Shown here piece after piece: positions 9,332-18,584 of a DNA stretch of 64,000 nucleotides; within the stretch, counting starts at the first letter, position 1; every line of letters begins with the position of its first letter. The stretch lies in NCBI GenBank assembly GCA_013426805.1, contig JACDZG010000025.1, forward strand, positions 1-64,000, in the 5' to 3' direction. The DNA is from Chromatiaceae bacterium (lineage in GTDB: Bacteria; Pseudomonadota; Gammaproteobacteria; Chromatiales; Chromatiaceae). The notes beneath the pieces were generated by a model. That model had not been told where the DNA came from, did not search any database, and worked only from the letters and a program-made list of their open reading frames with translations. The position numbers were made by a program, and so were the translations under genes.

Positions 9332-12300
9332 CTATTGTAGCGAATCGATCGACTGCAGCAGCCCATAGAGTTCCGATAGCACGTCCGGAAACAGCACCGG
9401 GATCAGGATGACCACCGCCGCGATGAGCTTGCCCCAGAGCGCGCCGACGACCCCGCCGATCGACAGACTGTCGCCACTTTGCGTGAACATGCGGCCCAGC
9501 AATGGATGTTGTTCCAGCTTGATGACGATAAACATGACCATCGCGAAGGCGACGAAGATGAGTACCACCGACGCAATCGTCATCATGCGTTCGTTGAACG
9601 GCGGATAGAGACTCATACCGAGCAATAAGGCGGTCGGCGCGAGAATCGCCGACCAGGCACAACTGCGGATGGCGACGGCACCATAGCGCATGTCGGCAAC
9701 CAGCCGGTCTTGCCAGGCTCGGAAGTCCGCGCCGGGGCCGGACCCCGGCTGGAATGGCCACTGGCCGTTCAGCAAGGCAACCGTTTGGTCGCGCCATTGT
9801 CCGTCCGGATAGGCAAGCAGCGCGGCCAGGTCGTATGTACGGAAGTGCAAGTTGAATGGAGACGCGGGTAACGCTTTGAGCCGCAGCGGGCTTGCCCAAC
9901 TCTCGCCGCGGGCGGGCGCGGCGAGACGATCGGGATCCGCCGACCCTGAGTCTTGGGTCCGTTCGGCGGTCGGTGCCAGCAATTGCGCGAGCCAAGCCAG
10001 GCGTTTCGATGTCGCCCATAGTGCAACGAGGAACGCGATGCCGATCGCGAGCAGCGTGAGGTCGACAAGCATGGCCGGCCACACCGGATCGACTGCGGTC
10101 GGCGGGCCGCCCCGCCAGATCCAAATCAGCAGCAGCACCGCCACGAAGACGAAAACGCTGACGAAGGCGGTTGGGATAACACGCGCCGTCACGCGACTGT
10201 GACTGCCGGCCACGAACGCCGACACGGCGTGGCCGGAGCCGAGCAGCGTGTCCAGATGCCCGTGGCAACGCCGACGCCACAGGAACAGGCGCCACCCGCT
10301 GATGATCGCCGCGCAGGCATAGAGTAGAAACAGGCAGACCAAGGCCCAGAGATCGCGGCCGTGGGCAAGGTCCCAGGTGCAGGGTTTACAGGACAGCATC
10401 TCGTAGAGACGGGTGCTGGCTGCGACGACGACCACCAGACCAAGTACCCCGAGTAGCGTGGACAGCCAAGAGTTCAGTACCGGCGTGATCCCGGCGGCGT
10501 TTTCCGCGTGGTCAGGTTGATTGTTGGCCGGCTGCAATGCCGCCTCCTGCACGCCGCGAAATGGGTTCAGATGGCGTAGCGGCGACATCATCACTAAATG
10601 CGCACGGCCGTATACAAAGAGCCACGAGGCGATGAAAACGATCCCGATGCCGCCAACCAGCAGGAAGAATGTGACAGGGATCTCCAGCAGGAGACGTCCG
10701 TCGGCGGCCAGCAGTTGACTGCGCGGCTTTCCCGTACACTCTTTCTCCTCATTCTTTTCCTCGCCTTTCGTGTTCTCTTGCACGTCCTGGAATCCCGCCA
10801 GCGTGATGACCTGCAAGCGCGGCTTGGGGGGATCAAGAGTGGGGCATGGGTGGTCCGGCTCCGATCCGATCAAGTTGAGTGCGGCGCGGAACATATTTGC
10901 CGCATAATCGGAAGGGAAGGAGATGCGAGTCTTTGGGTCAGGTTCATCCTTATCCTTATTATCCTTATCTGGACACTTATTCCTGACACAGGATGTCAAA
11001 CAATTGTTGCGGTCGAGACAGATCCGCGTTTCGCCATTGGGGATGACGAGAGCGCCGCGACTGATCTTACGGTAGTCCGGGTGTGCACTCAGGGCGTCCA
11101 TCTCCATCTCCATCAGCACCGGCAGCGCGGTCGGGAGTGCCTTGCGGACCTCGTTCAGCAGGAACAGGCGGTCGCGGATATCGGTCGCAACGATGACCAC
11201 CATGGTCGGATTGACCCAGACGCGCAACGCGTCGAAGGTGCCGTAGAGCATGAGTTCATCGGACCTGGAGCTGAGCAAGCGATGATAGGCCGGCGGCCGG
11301 TCGGCGATCTCGCCGATGCCGGACAAGTCCAGTTCCAACAGTTGACTCCGGGAATTGATCAGCTTACGCAAGGTTTCCTGCTGCTGTTTGTCGATGCTGA
11401 CATGCTCCGTGCGGATCGCCGCGATGTTCTGTGGGAAACGCGCCACCCTGGTGTGGTTCTTAAACCAGGTCCATCGATCATCCGCAGGGTCCCCGTCCTT
11501 TGCGGTCGATGGCTTGACAAGCGCGTGGACACCGTGTCCAAAGGTCGAATCCTCAGCCAGAATCACGATGTCTCCTTCAGCTTTTTCGCTCGCATAATCC
11601 GCAAGGATCTCCAATTGCTTCTTTAGACTGATCGCCAGTGATCTGTACTGTAGCCTGCCGGATGGGCCGGCGATGCGATCGATCCAGGCCCCGATCCGCT
11701 GATTACTTTCCACCGTGGCGGATGGCGACCGCAGGGTGACAGTAATCTCCTTATTTTTCTCCAGCAGTGGCCCGAGCACCAGCGCCACGGAGTCCATCGA
11801 TCCGGAGAAACCGGGGCCAATGATCTCCAATGTCGGAAAAGACGGGTGGTCCGTATCACCGTTGCAGGGCAGGGTCTGGTCGTCGACGCCGTTGGCGAGC
11901 AATGCCGCGCATTGCGTAGCGGATCGGAACGCTTGCGGATGGACCCCGAACGTTGGTGATTCGCCGACGAGAAAGACCACGAAATATCGGGAACCCGCGG
12001 CGCGTCCATCCGTTCGCCAATCATCCGTTCGCCAATCATCCTTTCGAAAAACTAGCACGCTTGGTGTTCTGCGATGTTGCTTGACGAACGCTACGGTGCT
12101 GTCTTTGGGGGTGTTTCCGGCGAGTTGCGCGGATGCCGCGCTCAGGTTCCAGTTCAATGCGAAGCCGTCGAGGACGTAGTCTTTGCTATGAAAGGCGCCG
12201 ATCAATGCCGACACCTGGCTATCGAAAGCGCGCCCGAGATGAGTCTCCAGAGGGTCCGCGACCGTGACCACCGCGGTTCGGACATCGATCTGCTTGCTTG

Positions 12301-12622
12301 CGGGTTGCGCATGGGCCAGTGGACGCAGCGGATCGACGATTTGTGGCGTCGACAACAGGTAATCGCTGCGATTGACCTCGACTGCGGAGGGATTCGACGC
12401 AACGGTCGCGGCGGCTTCTGCGCCGACTGATAGCAGCCAGGCAACCGCGGCCAGAACGATCCCTAGCGCGAATGACTGTCGCCGTGCCCGTCCTGCGTTT
12501 CGGTGTGGGTGCTGACCTAGAGGTGGCCGATGCAAATGCGGCGCGACGCACGCCTCCGGCAGTCCCCGGCCGGGTCGGTTCGCCGACAGTGCATGGCGAT
12601 GCTCGGTTAAAGTGCGAGTCAT
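9332..12622 (-). CDS. Large unrecognised membrane protein with a periplasmic-binding-like domain
   Basis: I do not recognise the family. The ATG at 12622 is chosen because GGAGGGGG lies directly upstream; the frame is open further, but that extension has no start signal. From this start the protein is about 1096 residues. A signal or anchor helix (SFALGIVLAAVAWLLSVGA) lies near residues 49-70. A long extracytoplasmic region of about 560 residues follows, with segments such as EIIGPGFSGSMDSVALVLGP and DIVILAEDSTFGHGV that recall type 1 periplasmic binding proteins, plus a Cys-rich, Lys/Asp-rich stretch. The C-terminal 480 residues carry about eight transmembrane helices. The arrangement suggests ligand sensing coupled to a membrane module. 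It may be cotranscribed with the MEKHLA gene. Confidence 0.75.
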   Translation of the reverse strand: MTRTLTEHRHALSANRPGRGLPEACVAPHLHRPPLGQHPHRNAGRARRQSFALGIVLAAVAWLLSVGAEAAATVASNPSAVEVNRSDYLLSTPQIVDPLRPLAHAQPASKQIDVRTAVVTVADPLETHLGRAFDSQVSALIGAFHSKDYVLDGFALNWNLSAASAQLAGNTPKDSTVAFVKQHRRTPSVLVFRKDDWRTDDWRTDGRAAGSRYFVVFLVGESPTFGVHPQAFRSATQCAALLANGVDDQTLPCNGDTDHPSFPTLEIIGPGFSGSMDSVALVLGPLLEKNKEITVTLRSPSATVESNQRIGAWIDRIAGPSGRLQYRSLAISLKKQLEILADYASEKAEGDIVILAEDSTFGHGVHALVKPSTAKDGDPADDRWTWFKNHTRVARFPQNIAAIRTEHVSIDKQQQETLRKLINSRSQLLELDLSGIGEIADRPPAYHRLLSSRSDELMLYGTFDALRVWVNPTMVVIVATDIRDRLFLLNEVRKALPTALPVLMEMEMDALSAHPDYRKISRGALVIPNGETRICLDRNNCLTSCVRNKCPDKDNKDKDEPDPKTRISFPSDYAANMFRAALNLIGSEPDHPCPTLDPPKPRLQVITLAGFQDVQENTKGEEKNEEKECTGKPRSQLLAADGRLLLEIPVTFFLLVGGIGIVFIASWLFVYGRAHLVMMSPLRHLNPFRGVQEAALQPANNQPDHAENAAGITPVLNSWLSTLLGVLGLVVVVAASTRLYEMLSCKPCTWDLAHGRDLWALVCLFLLYACAAIISGWRLFLWRRRCHGHLDTLLGSGHAVSAFVAGSHSRVTARVIPTAFVSVFVFVAVLLLIWIWRGGPPTAVDPVWPAMLVDLTLLAIGIAFLVALWATSKRLAWLAQLLAPTAERTQDSGSADPDRLAAPARGESWASPLRLKALPASPFNLHFRTYDLAALLAYPDGQWRDQTVALLNGQWPFQPGSGPGADFRAWQDRLVADMRYGAVAIRSCAWSAILAPTALLLGMSLYPPFNERMMTIASVVLIFVAFAMVMFIVIKLEQHPLLGRMFTQSGDSLSIGGVVGALWGKLIAAVVILIPVLFPDVLSELYGLLQSIDSLQ
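12011..12040. repeat. 15-bp tandem duplication inside the membrane protein gene
   Basis: Two exact copies of a 15-bp unit encode a repeated DDWRT pentapeptide on the minus strand. The frame is preserved, so this is probably a recent slippage event. Confidence 0.85.
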
Positions 12623-12874
12623 AACCCCCTCCGCAATTGTCCTGCCGCGTAACACGCGGTATCGTCGAGAGTCTAGCGGACGGCAGCGAAAGTACAACCC
12701 GGTATGCCGATGTGGCGTTCGATGCCCAGCGGCCGCATCGGGCTGCGGTGCAGGTTCCACCGCTTGACTTCGCCGCCCCCATCAGCAACAGCACGATCGC
12801 TTTCAGTGGCGTCTCCTGAACGCGCTGGGCGGCGATCGCCGTCATCAGACTGTCTACTCAAGCCACGTATCCCT

Positions 12875-13630
12875 ATGGCGAATTTCTCCACGCACCTCAA
12901 GATCGGCGTCTTCGTCAGCGGCGGGGCCGTGCTGGCATTGGATGGGTTGGGCCTGGTTGCGTCGGACCACACCTTCGCCTTATTCGGTCTCGGGGTGTTG
13001 GGCAGTCTGTTGCCGGACATCGATGCGGATGCCTCGTCGCCGGTGCGTGCCATCTTTGGACTGCTGGGTGCCGCCCTGGCCTTTGGCTGGACCCTGCCGA
13101 TGGTGGGACGTTATCCGCCACTTGAACTGGCTCTGGTTTGGGGCGGGCTCTTCGTGGCAACACGCTATCTGTTACTCATCGCTTTCGCCCGCTTCACTGT
13201 CCACCGGGGTATCTGGCACTCGTGGCTGGCGGCCGCCTTCGTCGCGCTGGCGACGGTCAATCTGGCACATTGGGTGCTGCATCAACCGTCGAAACCAGCC
13301 TGGGTCGCCGGCCTGATGGTCGGTCTGGGTTATCTCACCCATCTGACCCTGGACGAGATCTACAGTGTCGACATCTTCAACAGCCGCTTGCGTCGCTCCT
13401 TCGGCACGGCGCTCAAACCCTTGAGTTTTTCCGATCCCAGAAGCAGTTTCCTGATGGCCGCCGCGGTGGCGCTGCTGTTCTGGCTGACTCCCGCGGCGGA
13501 CTTCGGTCCGCTTCCCGCCTGGTCCGGTGCGACCGCCTGGGTAGAACAGGCCCTGGAGCGGTTGGCCGACTGGTCCGGGACCGGCTTTGAGGTGGCGCGC
13601 GTTTGGTTTGAACAGCATGTAGGCATGTAG
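12875..13630 (+). CDS. YdjM-family membrane-bound metal-dependent hydrolase
   Basis: This 251-residue integral membrane protein resembles the YdjM/DUF457 family of predicted metal-dependent hydrolases. Family features are MANFSTHLKIG at the N-terminus, LLPDIDADASSP (acidic metal-ligand motif), HRGIWHSW (histidine motif) and YLTHLTLDEIYSVD. Several hydrophobic segments lie between these motifs. The ATG at 12875 is preferred because the N-terminal His is conserved; the frame is open back to 12704. E. coli YdjM is SOS-regulated; I see no clear LexA box here. It is transcribed divergently from the membrane protein gene across a 252-base gap. Confidence 0.85.
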   Translation: MANFSTHLKIGVFVSGGAVLALDGLGLVASDHTFALFGLGVLGSLLPDIDADASSPVRAIFGLLGAALAFGWTLPMVGRYPPLELALVWGGLFVATRYLLLIAFARFTVHRGIWHSWLAAAFVALATVNLAHWVLHQPSKPAWVAGLMVGLGYLTHLTLDEIYSVDIFNSRLRRSFGTALKPLSFSDPRSSFLMAAAVALLFWLTPAADFGPLPAWSGATAWVEQALERLADWSGTGFEVARVWFEQHVGM

Positions 13631-13743
13631 CAGGGCGTTGCGTTGATCAATGTTGCTTTTTGCAAAAAATCGAGCTGTACCCCTGTTGGCCCATAATTGA
13701 CCCTGGCATCGCCTGCGGCCTGCTCCAGGCGGTGTCGGGGCGA

Positions 13744-13860
13744 TGTAGGGGCGACTTCAGTCGCCCCGACAATCTCGCGTGAATCGCGTCACCCGAGATG
13801 ATTCCGAGATGATTCTTGCGGGTGGTAGGCGGATCAGGGGCGACTGAAGTCGCCCCTACA
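13744..13860. repeat. REPIN-like pair of inverted palindromes
   Basis: Two 24-base elements are exact reverse complements of each other. The left one (13744-13767) is TGTA followed by GGGGCGAC-TTCA-GTCGCCCC. The right one (13837-13860) is GGGGCGAC-TGAA-GTCGCCCC followed by TACA. They are separated by 69 bases. Two inverted REP hairpins with conserved outer ends are the form of a REPIN, a non-autonomous element mobilised by RAYT transposases. It lies in the intergenic space between convergent genes. Confidence 0.8.
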
Positions 13861-13924
13861 GGGAGATTCAGGCGGACGAACGACCTTATGAATAGCCACC
13901 CTTGCAATTGTTCGTGTCGGTCGG

Positions 13925-14728
13925 TTAACGACTCCACTCGATTGTGCCGCGCGACCCGGATCTCGGCGCGCCGATCAGATCGGATAGCCAAGGGTGCAGC
14001 AGGTCCGGGGCGAACAGCCAGAGTGCCCAGAAGCCCGCATGGACCAACACGATGAGCCAGAAAACTACCTGATAGCTTTCTTTGACCGTTTTGTGGCGCA
14101 TAGTCTGTTGTGCAACGTAGGCTCCGGGCCATCCGCCAAGTGCCTCGACGAGGTGTAGTGTGGATTCCGGGATTCTCCAGGCTCCACGAATCGCTCTGAG
14201 CTTATCGCGTGCATACAGCAAGAAGGCAGCCAGGCTGAAGAGCGGATAGGCGAGCAATGCAAGCGGGGTGAGGGGCACGGCAGTGACGGCGCCCCAGAGG
14301 CAGAACAGCGTGGTCGTCGCGATCAGCAGGGTGCCGGGACTGAGCGGCATGGTACGCAAGGTCTGATTGCGAGGCCGCGATTTTGACACGGCGGGTCGGG
14401 AGGGGCGGGCTGGGTTTGCGGGGACTGGCCGTGTGGCACGGCGCCCGGCGGCTTGCTCCGGCCCGGTGTATACCGACGCCGCCGGGCTCGCAATGGTGCC
14501 TTCGATGATCGCTTTCAGCGCGCGCTGTCCGCGGCCTTGGGCATCATCCACCGCGCTGAAGACCATGGGGCAACCGATTTCCGGGGCTCGCCCCTGAGGG
14601 ATGACGCTGATGTGTACGAACACATCCTTGCCGCCGTCGGCCGGCCGGATGAAGCCGAATCCCTTATCCAGGTTCCAGCGCACCAAGGTCCCCTGGCGCA
14701 ACCGCGTTCGATCGGTTTGATAGGTCAT
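13925..14728 (-). CDS. Cold-shock domain / DUF1294 membrane protein
   Basis: The N-terminal 70 residues form a cold-shock OB-fold (GTLVRWNLDKGFGFIRP, then KDVFVHISV) with the RNP1-like aromatic motif that binds single-stranded nucleic acid. A basic Pro/Ala linker leads to a C-terminal DUF1294 domain with about four membrane helices (residues about 150-250). The CSD-DUF1294 fusion is common in proteobacteria, but its role is unclear. The start at 14728 (MTYQTDRTRLRQG) gives 267 residues. It begins 6 bases after the stop of the phospholipase-like gene on the same strand, so the two are probably cotranscribed. Confidence 0.88.
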   Translation of the reverse strand: MTYQTDRTRLRQGTLVRWNLDKGFGFIRPADGGKDVFVHISVIPQGRAPEIGCPMVFSAVDDAQGRGQRALKAIIEGTIASPAASVYTGPEQAAGRRATRPVPANPARPSRPAVSKSRPRNQTLRTMPLSPGTLLIATTTLFCLWGAVTAVPLTPLALLAYPLFSLAAFLLYARDKLRAIRGAWRIPESTLHLVEALGGWPGAYVAQQTMRHKTVKESYQVVFWLIVLVHAGFWALWLFAPDLLHPWLSDLIGAPRSGSRGTIEWSR

Positions 14729-14733
14729 CGGCC

Positions 14734-15147
14734 TCACCAGCAAGGGGTCAGAACACTCGACATCATGCCCATGGCATCGCCCGGCAGCGGCATGGGCATG
14801 CCGCCCCAGCCGCCGCCTGACTTCAGGCGGATCACATACTCGACCCACTGCAGCGGCCGCGGCAGGTAGCCGGTCCGGGCGGCGAGCTGGTGCAGTTCGC
14901 CGACGAAGGCGCGGTCACAGACGGTTTCCGGAAAGGGTCCGGCGGTGCAGTAGTCGTGGCGCATGCAGGCGGCGTCGAAAACATCGACCGGCGGCAGGGC
15001 CGCCGCGGACGGGTGGCCGGGTCCGCACCAGTTGCCGTAGAGCGGCAGGCACTTGAAGGCGCGCGCCTCCCCCGCGGGGAGCAGCAAGGCCCCCAGTAAG
15101 GGCAGAAGCGCGGCGGTCGGCGGGATAACCCCGGTGACTTTGCTCAT
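14734..15147 (-). CDS. Secreted phospholipase A2-like protein
   Basis: This 137-residue protein has a signal peptide ending near ARA. A compact Cys-rich domain follows, with WCGPGHPS (calcium-loop-like) and DAACMRHDYC, which matches the PLA2 active-site pattern in which the His-Asp pair is flanked by cysteines. This predicts calcium-dependent phospholipid hydrolysis outside the cytoplasm. The tail is Gly/Met rich (GGGWGGMPMPLPGDAMGMM). It lies immediately upstream of the CSD-DUF1294 gene. Confidence 0.8.
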   Translation of the reverse strand: MSKVTGVIPPTAALLPLLGALLLPAGEARAFKCLPLYGNWCGPGHPSAAALPPVDVFDAACMRHDYCTAGPFPETVCDRAFVGELHQLAARTGYLPRPLQWVEYVIRLKSGGGWGGMPMPLPGDAMGMMSSVLTPCW

Positions 15148-15258
15148 GGGTCTGTATCCTGAGGTTGGGTTGGGCTATTGTGCCGCACTGGCGCGCGACG
15201 GCAAGTCCGTCGGCGGCCGTCCGACATTCCCCGACGTCTCGATGATACTACTGCGGCT

Positions 15259-16215
15259 ATGGATCTGAACTTTCTTGATTTCGAACAACCCATCGCCGAG
15301 CTCGAGGCGAAGATCGAAGAGTTGCGCCTGGTCGGGCACGACAATGAGATCAACATCCAGGAGGAGATCGAGCGGCTCCAGAAAAAGAGCAGGGCACTGA
15401 CCGAGTCGGTCTTTGCCGGCCTTTCGCCCTGGCAAATCTCGCAGCTCTCGCGTCACCCGCAGCGCCCCTACCTGCTGGACTACGCGCGCCGCCTGTTCGA
15501 CGAGTTCTACGAATTGCACGGGGACCGCGCCTACGCCGATGACCCGGCCATCATCGGCGGCCTGGCGCGCATCGACGGCCGCCCGGTGATGGTGATCGGA
15601 CATCAGAAGGGGCGCGACACCAAGGAGAAGATCTACCGCAATTTCGGCATGCCCCGCCCCGAGGGCTATCGTAAGGCCTTGCGGTTGATGCGGATGGCGG
15701 AGCAGTTCCGGCTCCCGATTCTCACCTTCATCGACACGCCGGGCGCGTATCCCGGGGTGGGCGCGGAGGAGCGCGGTCAAAGCGAGGCGATCGCGCGCAA
15801 TCTCCAGGTGATGTCGCGGTTGCGCACGCCGATCTTGTGCACCGTGGTGGGCGAGGGCGGCTCCGGCGGAGCGCTGGCCATCGGCGTGGGCGATCGGCTG
15901 CTGATGCTGCAATACAGTACCTATTCGGTGATCTCGCCGGAGGGCTGCGCCTCCATCCTCTGGAAGAGCGCCGACAAGGCGCAGTTGGCGGCCGAGGCCA
16001 TGGCCATCACGTCCGACAAGCTCAAGGAGCAGGGGCTGGTCGATTTGGTGATCCCGGAGCCTTTGGGCGGTGCGCACCGTGACCCGGATGCCGTCGCCTT
16101 GGCGCTCAGAACGGTCCTCCTGGAGCAACTCGATCTCCTCCAGCCGATGGACCCGGACGTCCTCGTTGCGGAGCGCTACGCGCGCCTGATGGGCTTCGGC
16201 AAGTTCAAAGAGTAA
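15259..16215 (+). CDS. accA: Acetyl-CoA carboxylase carboxyltransferase, alpha subunit
   Basis: The alpha subunit works with AccD to transfer the carboxyl group from carboxybiotin to acetyl-CoA, the first step of fatty acid synthesis. The N-terminus [19 protein letters not shown] and the crotonase-fold core ([16 protein letters not shown], then [14 protein letters not shown]) are diagnostic. The ATG at 15259 gives 318 residues, the normal length. The frame is open upstream to 15178 without family similarity. tilS follows after 43 bases, a common gammaproteobacterial order. Confidence 0.97.
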   Translation: MDLNFLDFEQPIAELEAKIEELRLVGHDNEINIQEEIERLQKKSRALTESVFAGLSPWQISQLSRHPQRPYLLDYARRLFDEFYELHGDRAYADDPAIIGGLARIDGRPVMVIGHQKGRDTKEKIYRNFGMPRPEGYRKALRLMRMAEQFRLPILTFIDTPGAYPGVGAEERGQSEAIARNLQVMSRLRTPILCTVVGEGGSGGALAIGVGDRLLMLQYSTYSVISPEGCASILWKSADKAQLAAEAMAITSDKLKEQGLVDLVIPEPLGGAHRDPDAVALALRTVLLEQLDLLQPMDPDVLVAERYARLMGFGKFKE

Positions 16216-16258
16216 CCCGCGTCCGGTTGCTTGATTCAGTCTGGGCGGTGGAGGGCAC

Positions 16259-17653
16259 ATGGCGGTTTTCGATCCCGAGTCCTTGGCGGCGGCGCTCGCC
16301 GGCTATGCTCCGGTCGGGCGTGTGTGGATCGCGTACAGCGGCGGGCTCGACTCGACCGCGCTGCTGCGTGCCGCCGCCGCGGTGCGCGAGCGACTCCCCG
16401 GCGCCCTCTGGGCCGTGCATATCGATCACGGCCTGCATCCGCAGTCACGACGCTGGAGCGCGCATTGTCGGGCGACCTGCGAGAGCCTGGCCATCCCTTT
16501 TCTGGCCCGCCGGCTGGACCTGAGCCCCACGCCTGGCGAGAGTCCGGAAGCGCTTGCCCGGGTCGCGCGCTACGGTGAGTTTTCCGTCCTGCTGGCGCCG
16601 GGCGATCTGCTGCTGACCGCCCATCACCAGGATGATCAGGCCGAGACACTGTTGCTGGCCTTGATCCGCGGCAGTGGTGTTCACGGACTGTCCGCCATGC
16701 CCGTGGCGGCCGAGTTGGGGCTGGGCCGCCTGATCCGCCCGCTGCTGGACCGCACGCGGGCCGAACTGGAGCACTATGTCCGCACCCTCGGTATGACCTG
16801 GGTCGAGGATCCGACCAACGGCGAGCCGTCCATGGATCGCACCTATCTGCGCAATCTGGTCATGCCGTTGATGCGCGAACGCTGGCCGGCAGTCTCGGCC
16901 ACCCTGGCGCGCAGTGCCGGACACTGCGCCGAGACGGCCGTGTTGGTAGACTTGGTCGCCGGGCACGCACTGGCCGGCTTGACCGGTGAGCGGCCGGGAA
17001 CCCTGTCGGTCACGGCGCTCAAACGCGTGGAGCCCGTGCTGCGCAAGGCGGTGCTGCGGCTGTGGCTGCGGCGGCGGGGGTTCCGCTTGCCCGATACCGT
17101 CCACCTGGGGCGTATCGTCAACGAGGTCCTGACGGCGCGACCGGACGCCGATCCGCTGGTGGCCTGGCCGGGTTGCGAGGTGCGCCGCTACCGTCAGGAC
17201 CTGTTCGCGCTGCGTCCGCTGCCCCCGGCACCGATCGATCTGGCGTGTCGCTGGGAGGGGCCGGTGCTCGATCTGCCCGCGGGTCTGGGGACCTTGGAAC
17301 GGTTCCCGGATGACGGCGGGGCCGGCTGGCCCGCTGCTCAACCCGAGCCCTTGCTGGTCCGCTTCGGGGTCACTGAACTGACCTGTCGGCCATGCGACAG
17401 TGGCCACAATCGGCCGCTCAAGAAGATCTTTCAGGAGGCCGGCATCCCCTCCTGGCTGCGGGCTTACGTTCCGCTCCTGTTCGCCGGGGACCAATTGTTG
17501 GCGGTCTTGGGGGTGTGTCGTTGCGAGCCAACCGGCGCGATGCGGCAGTCCGTGATCGCATCAGAGGACGGCGCCCCTCCCGTGCGTGTCCCGCCGCTCC
17601 CGCGGGTGCGCTGGAGCGGTCACCCCTGGGAGTCTCTGGGCTTTTTTCGGTGA
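16259..17653 (+). CDS. tilS: tRNA(Ile)-lysidine synthase
   Basis: TilS attaches lysine to C34 of the CAU-anticodon tRNA-Ile, switching it to read AUA. The N-terminal PP-loop SGGLDSTALL and the HHQDDQAETLLL motif define the ATP-pyrophosphatase domain. The C-terminal TilS domain is present (CRPCDSGHNRPLKKIFQEA). At 464 residues it is the full-length form. The ATG at 16259 has GGAGGG just upstream. Its TGA overlaps a GTG that starts the next gene. Confidence 0.95.
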   Translation: MAVFDPESLAAALAGYAPVGRVWIAYSGGLDSTALLRAAAAVRERLPGALWAVHIDHGLHPQSRRWSAHCRATCESLAIPFLARRLDLSPTPGESPEALARVARYGEFSVLLAPGDLLLTAHHQDDQAETLLLALIRGSGVHGLSAMPVAAELGLGRLIRPLLDRTRAELEHYVRTLGMTWVEDPTNGEPSMDRTYLRNLVMPLMRERWPAVSATLARSAGHCAETAVLVDLVAGHALAGLTGERPGTLSVTALKRVEPVLRKAVLRLWLRRRGFRLPDTVHLGRIVNEVLTARPDADPLVAWPGCEVRRYRQDLFALRPLPPAPIDLACRWEGPVLDLPAGLGTLERFPDDGGAGWPAAQPEPLLVRFGVTELTCRPCDSGHNRPLKKIFQEAGIPSWLRAYVPLLFAGDQLLAVLGVCRCEPTGAMRQSVIASEDGAPPVRVPPLPRVRWSGHPWESLGFFR

Positions 17654-18423
17654 CGATCGGCGTCGGCATCAAACGAATCGCGCTGGTGACCGACTTCGGT
17701 GCCGGCATCTACGTGGGTCAAGTGATCGCGCGGCTCAGCGACGGCGTGCCGGGGCTGCCCATCATCGACCTGGTCCATGATCTTCCGCCATTCCGGCCCG
17801 ATCTGGCCGCCTATTTGCTGCCCGCCCTGGTCCGCGATCTGCCGCGCGGCACCCTCTACCTCTGCGTGGTCGATCCCGGCGTGGGCGGCGATCGGCACGG
17901 GTTGGTGCTGGCGGCCGGCGGTGATCTGTTCGTCGGTCCGGACAACGGACTCTTGAGTCGGGTCGCGCGACGGTCATCGGGGGCGCGCGCGTCCTGGATC
18001 GACTGGCAGCCGCCCGGTCAGTCACCCAGCTTTCAGGGCCGCGATTGGTTCGCGCCGGTGGCCGCGGCCCTGTGCCGCGGCGAAGCCCCGACGCTGCGCC
18101 AGGTCGCCATCGATCGCCTGAGCGGCGCGGACTGGCCGGACGCCCTGCCGGCCGTGGTCTATGTCGATACCTACGGCAACCTGATGTGCGGTCTGCAAGC
18201 CGCGTGCTTCCCCGTGGATGCGCGTATGCAGGTGGGAGAGTGCAGTCTGCGCCGCGTGCGGACCTTCTGCGAGGCGCTGCCGGGCGAGGCCTTCTGGTAC
18301 GAGAACGCCCTGGGTCTGGTGGAACTGGCGGTCAATCAGGGCCGAGCCGATCGGGTGCTGGGGCTGGTCCCGGGTGATCGGGTTGCGCCGCCGGAGGCGG
18401 TGCAGGCGGATGTCGTCGGCTGA
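17650..18423 (+). CDS. SAM hydroxide adenosyltransferase (SAM hydrolase, DUF62)
   Basis: Members of this family hydrolyse S-adenosylmethionine to adenosine and methionine, and are related to the halogenases/fluorinases. Family motifs seen are ALVTDFGAGIYVGQV, VVDPGVGGDRHGLVL and FVGPDNGLLSRV, then FQGRDWFAPVA and a C-terminal VNQGRADRVLGL. The GTG at 17650 overlaps the tilS stop (GTGA), giving 257 residues and translational coupling. The frame is also open upstream inside tilS, but similarity begins at the GTG. Confidence 0.88.
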   Translation: MTIGVGIKRIALVTDFGAGIYVGQVIARLSDGVPGLPIIDLVHDLPPFRPDLAAYLLPALVRDLPRGTLYLCVVDPGVGGDRHGLVLAAGGDLFVGPDNGLLSRVARRSSGARASWIDWQPPGQSPSFQGRDWFAPVAAALCRGEAPTLRQVAIDRLSGADWPDALPAVVYVDTYGNLMCGLQAACFPVDARMQVGECSLRRVRTFCEALPGEAFWYENALGLVELAVNQGRADRVLGLVPGDRVAPPEAVQADVVG

Positions 18424-18584
18424 CCGCGCGTGTCGGCGCGGAAATCATTTCCGGTTCCCGGCCGCTGGAAATCCGCTGACGCGAGCGCCATGTTTCCGCG
18501 CGGGCCGGGACAGCGATCTCTGGCCCCTGAAGGTCCCGACCGGGCCTCACCGAATCACCACACGAGAGCGAAGCGGAGCAACCC

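Noticed and set aside
9294-10295. Minus-strand frame overlapping the large membrane protein
   Set aside because: It is a shifted frame of the same gene; the membrane helices and the start signal support the other frame.
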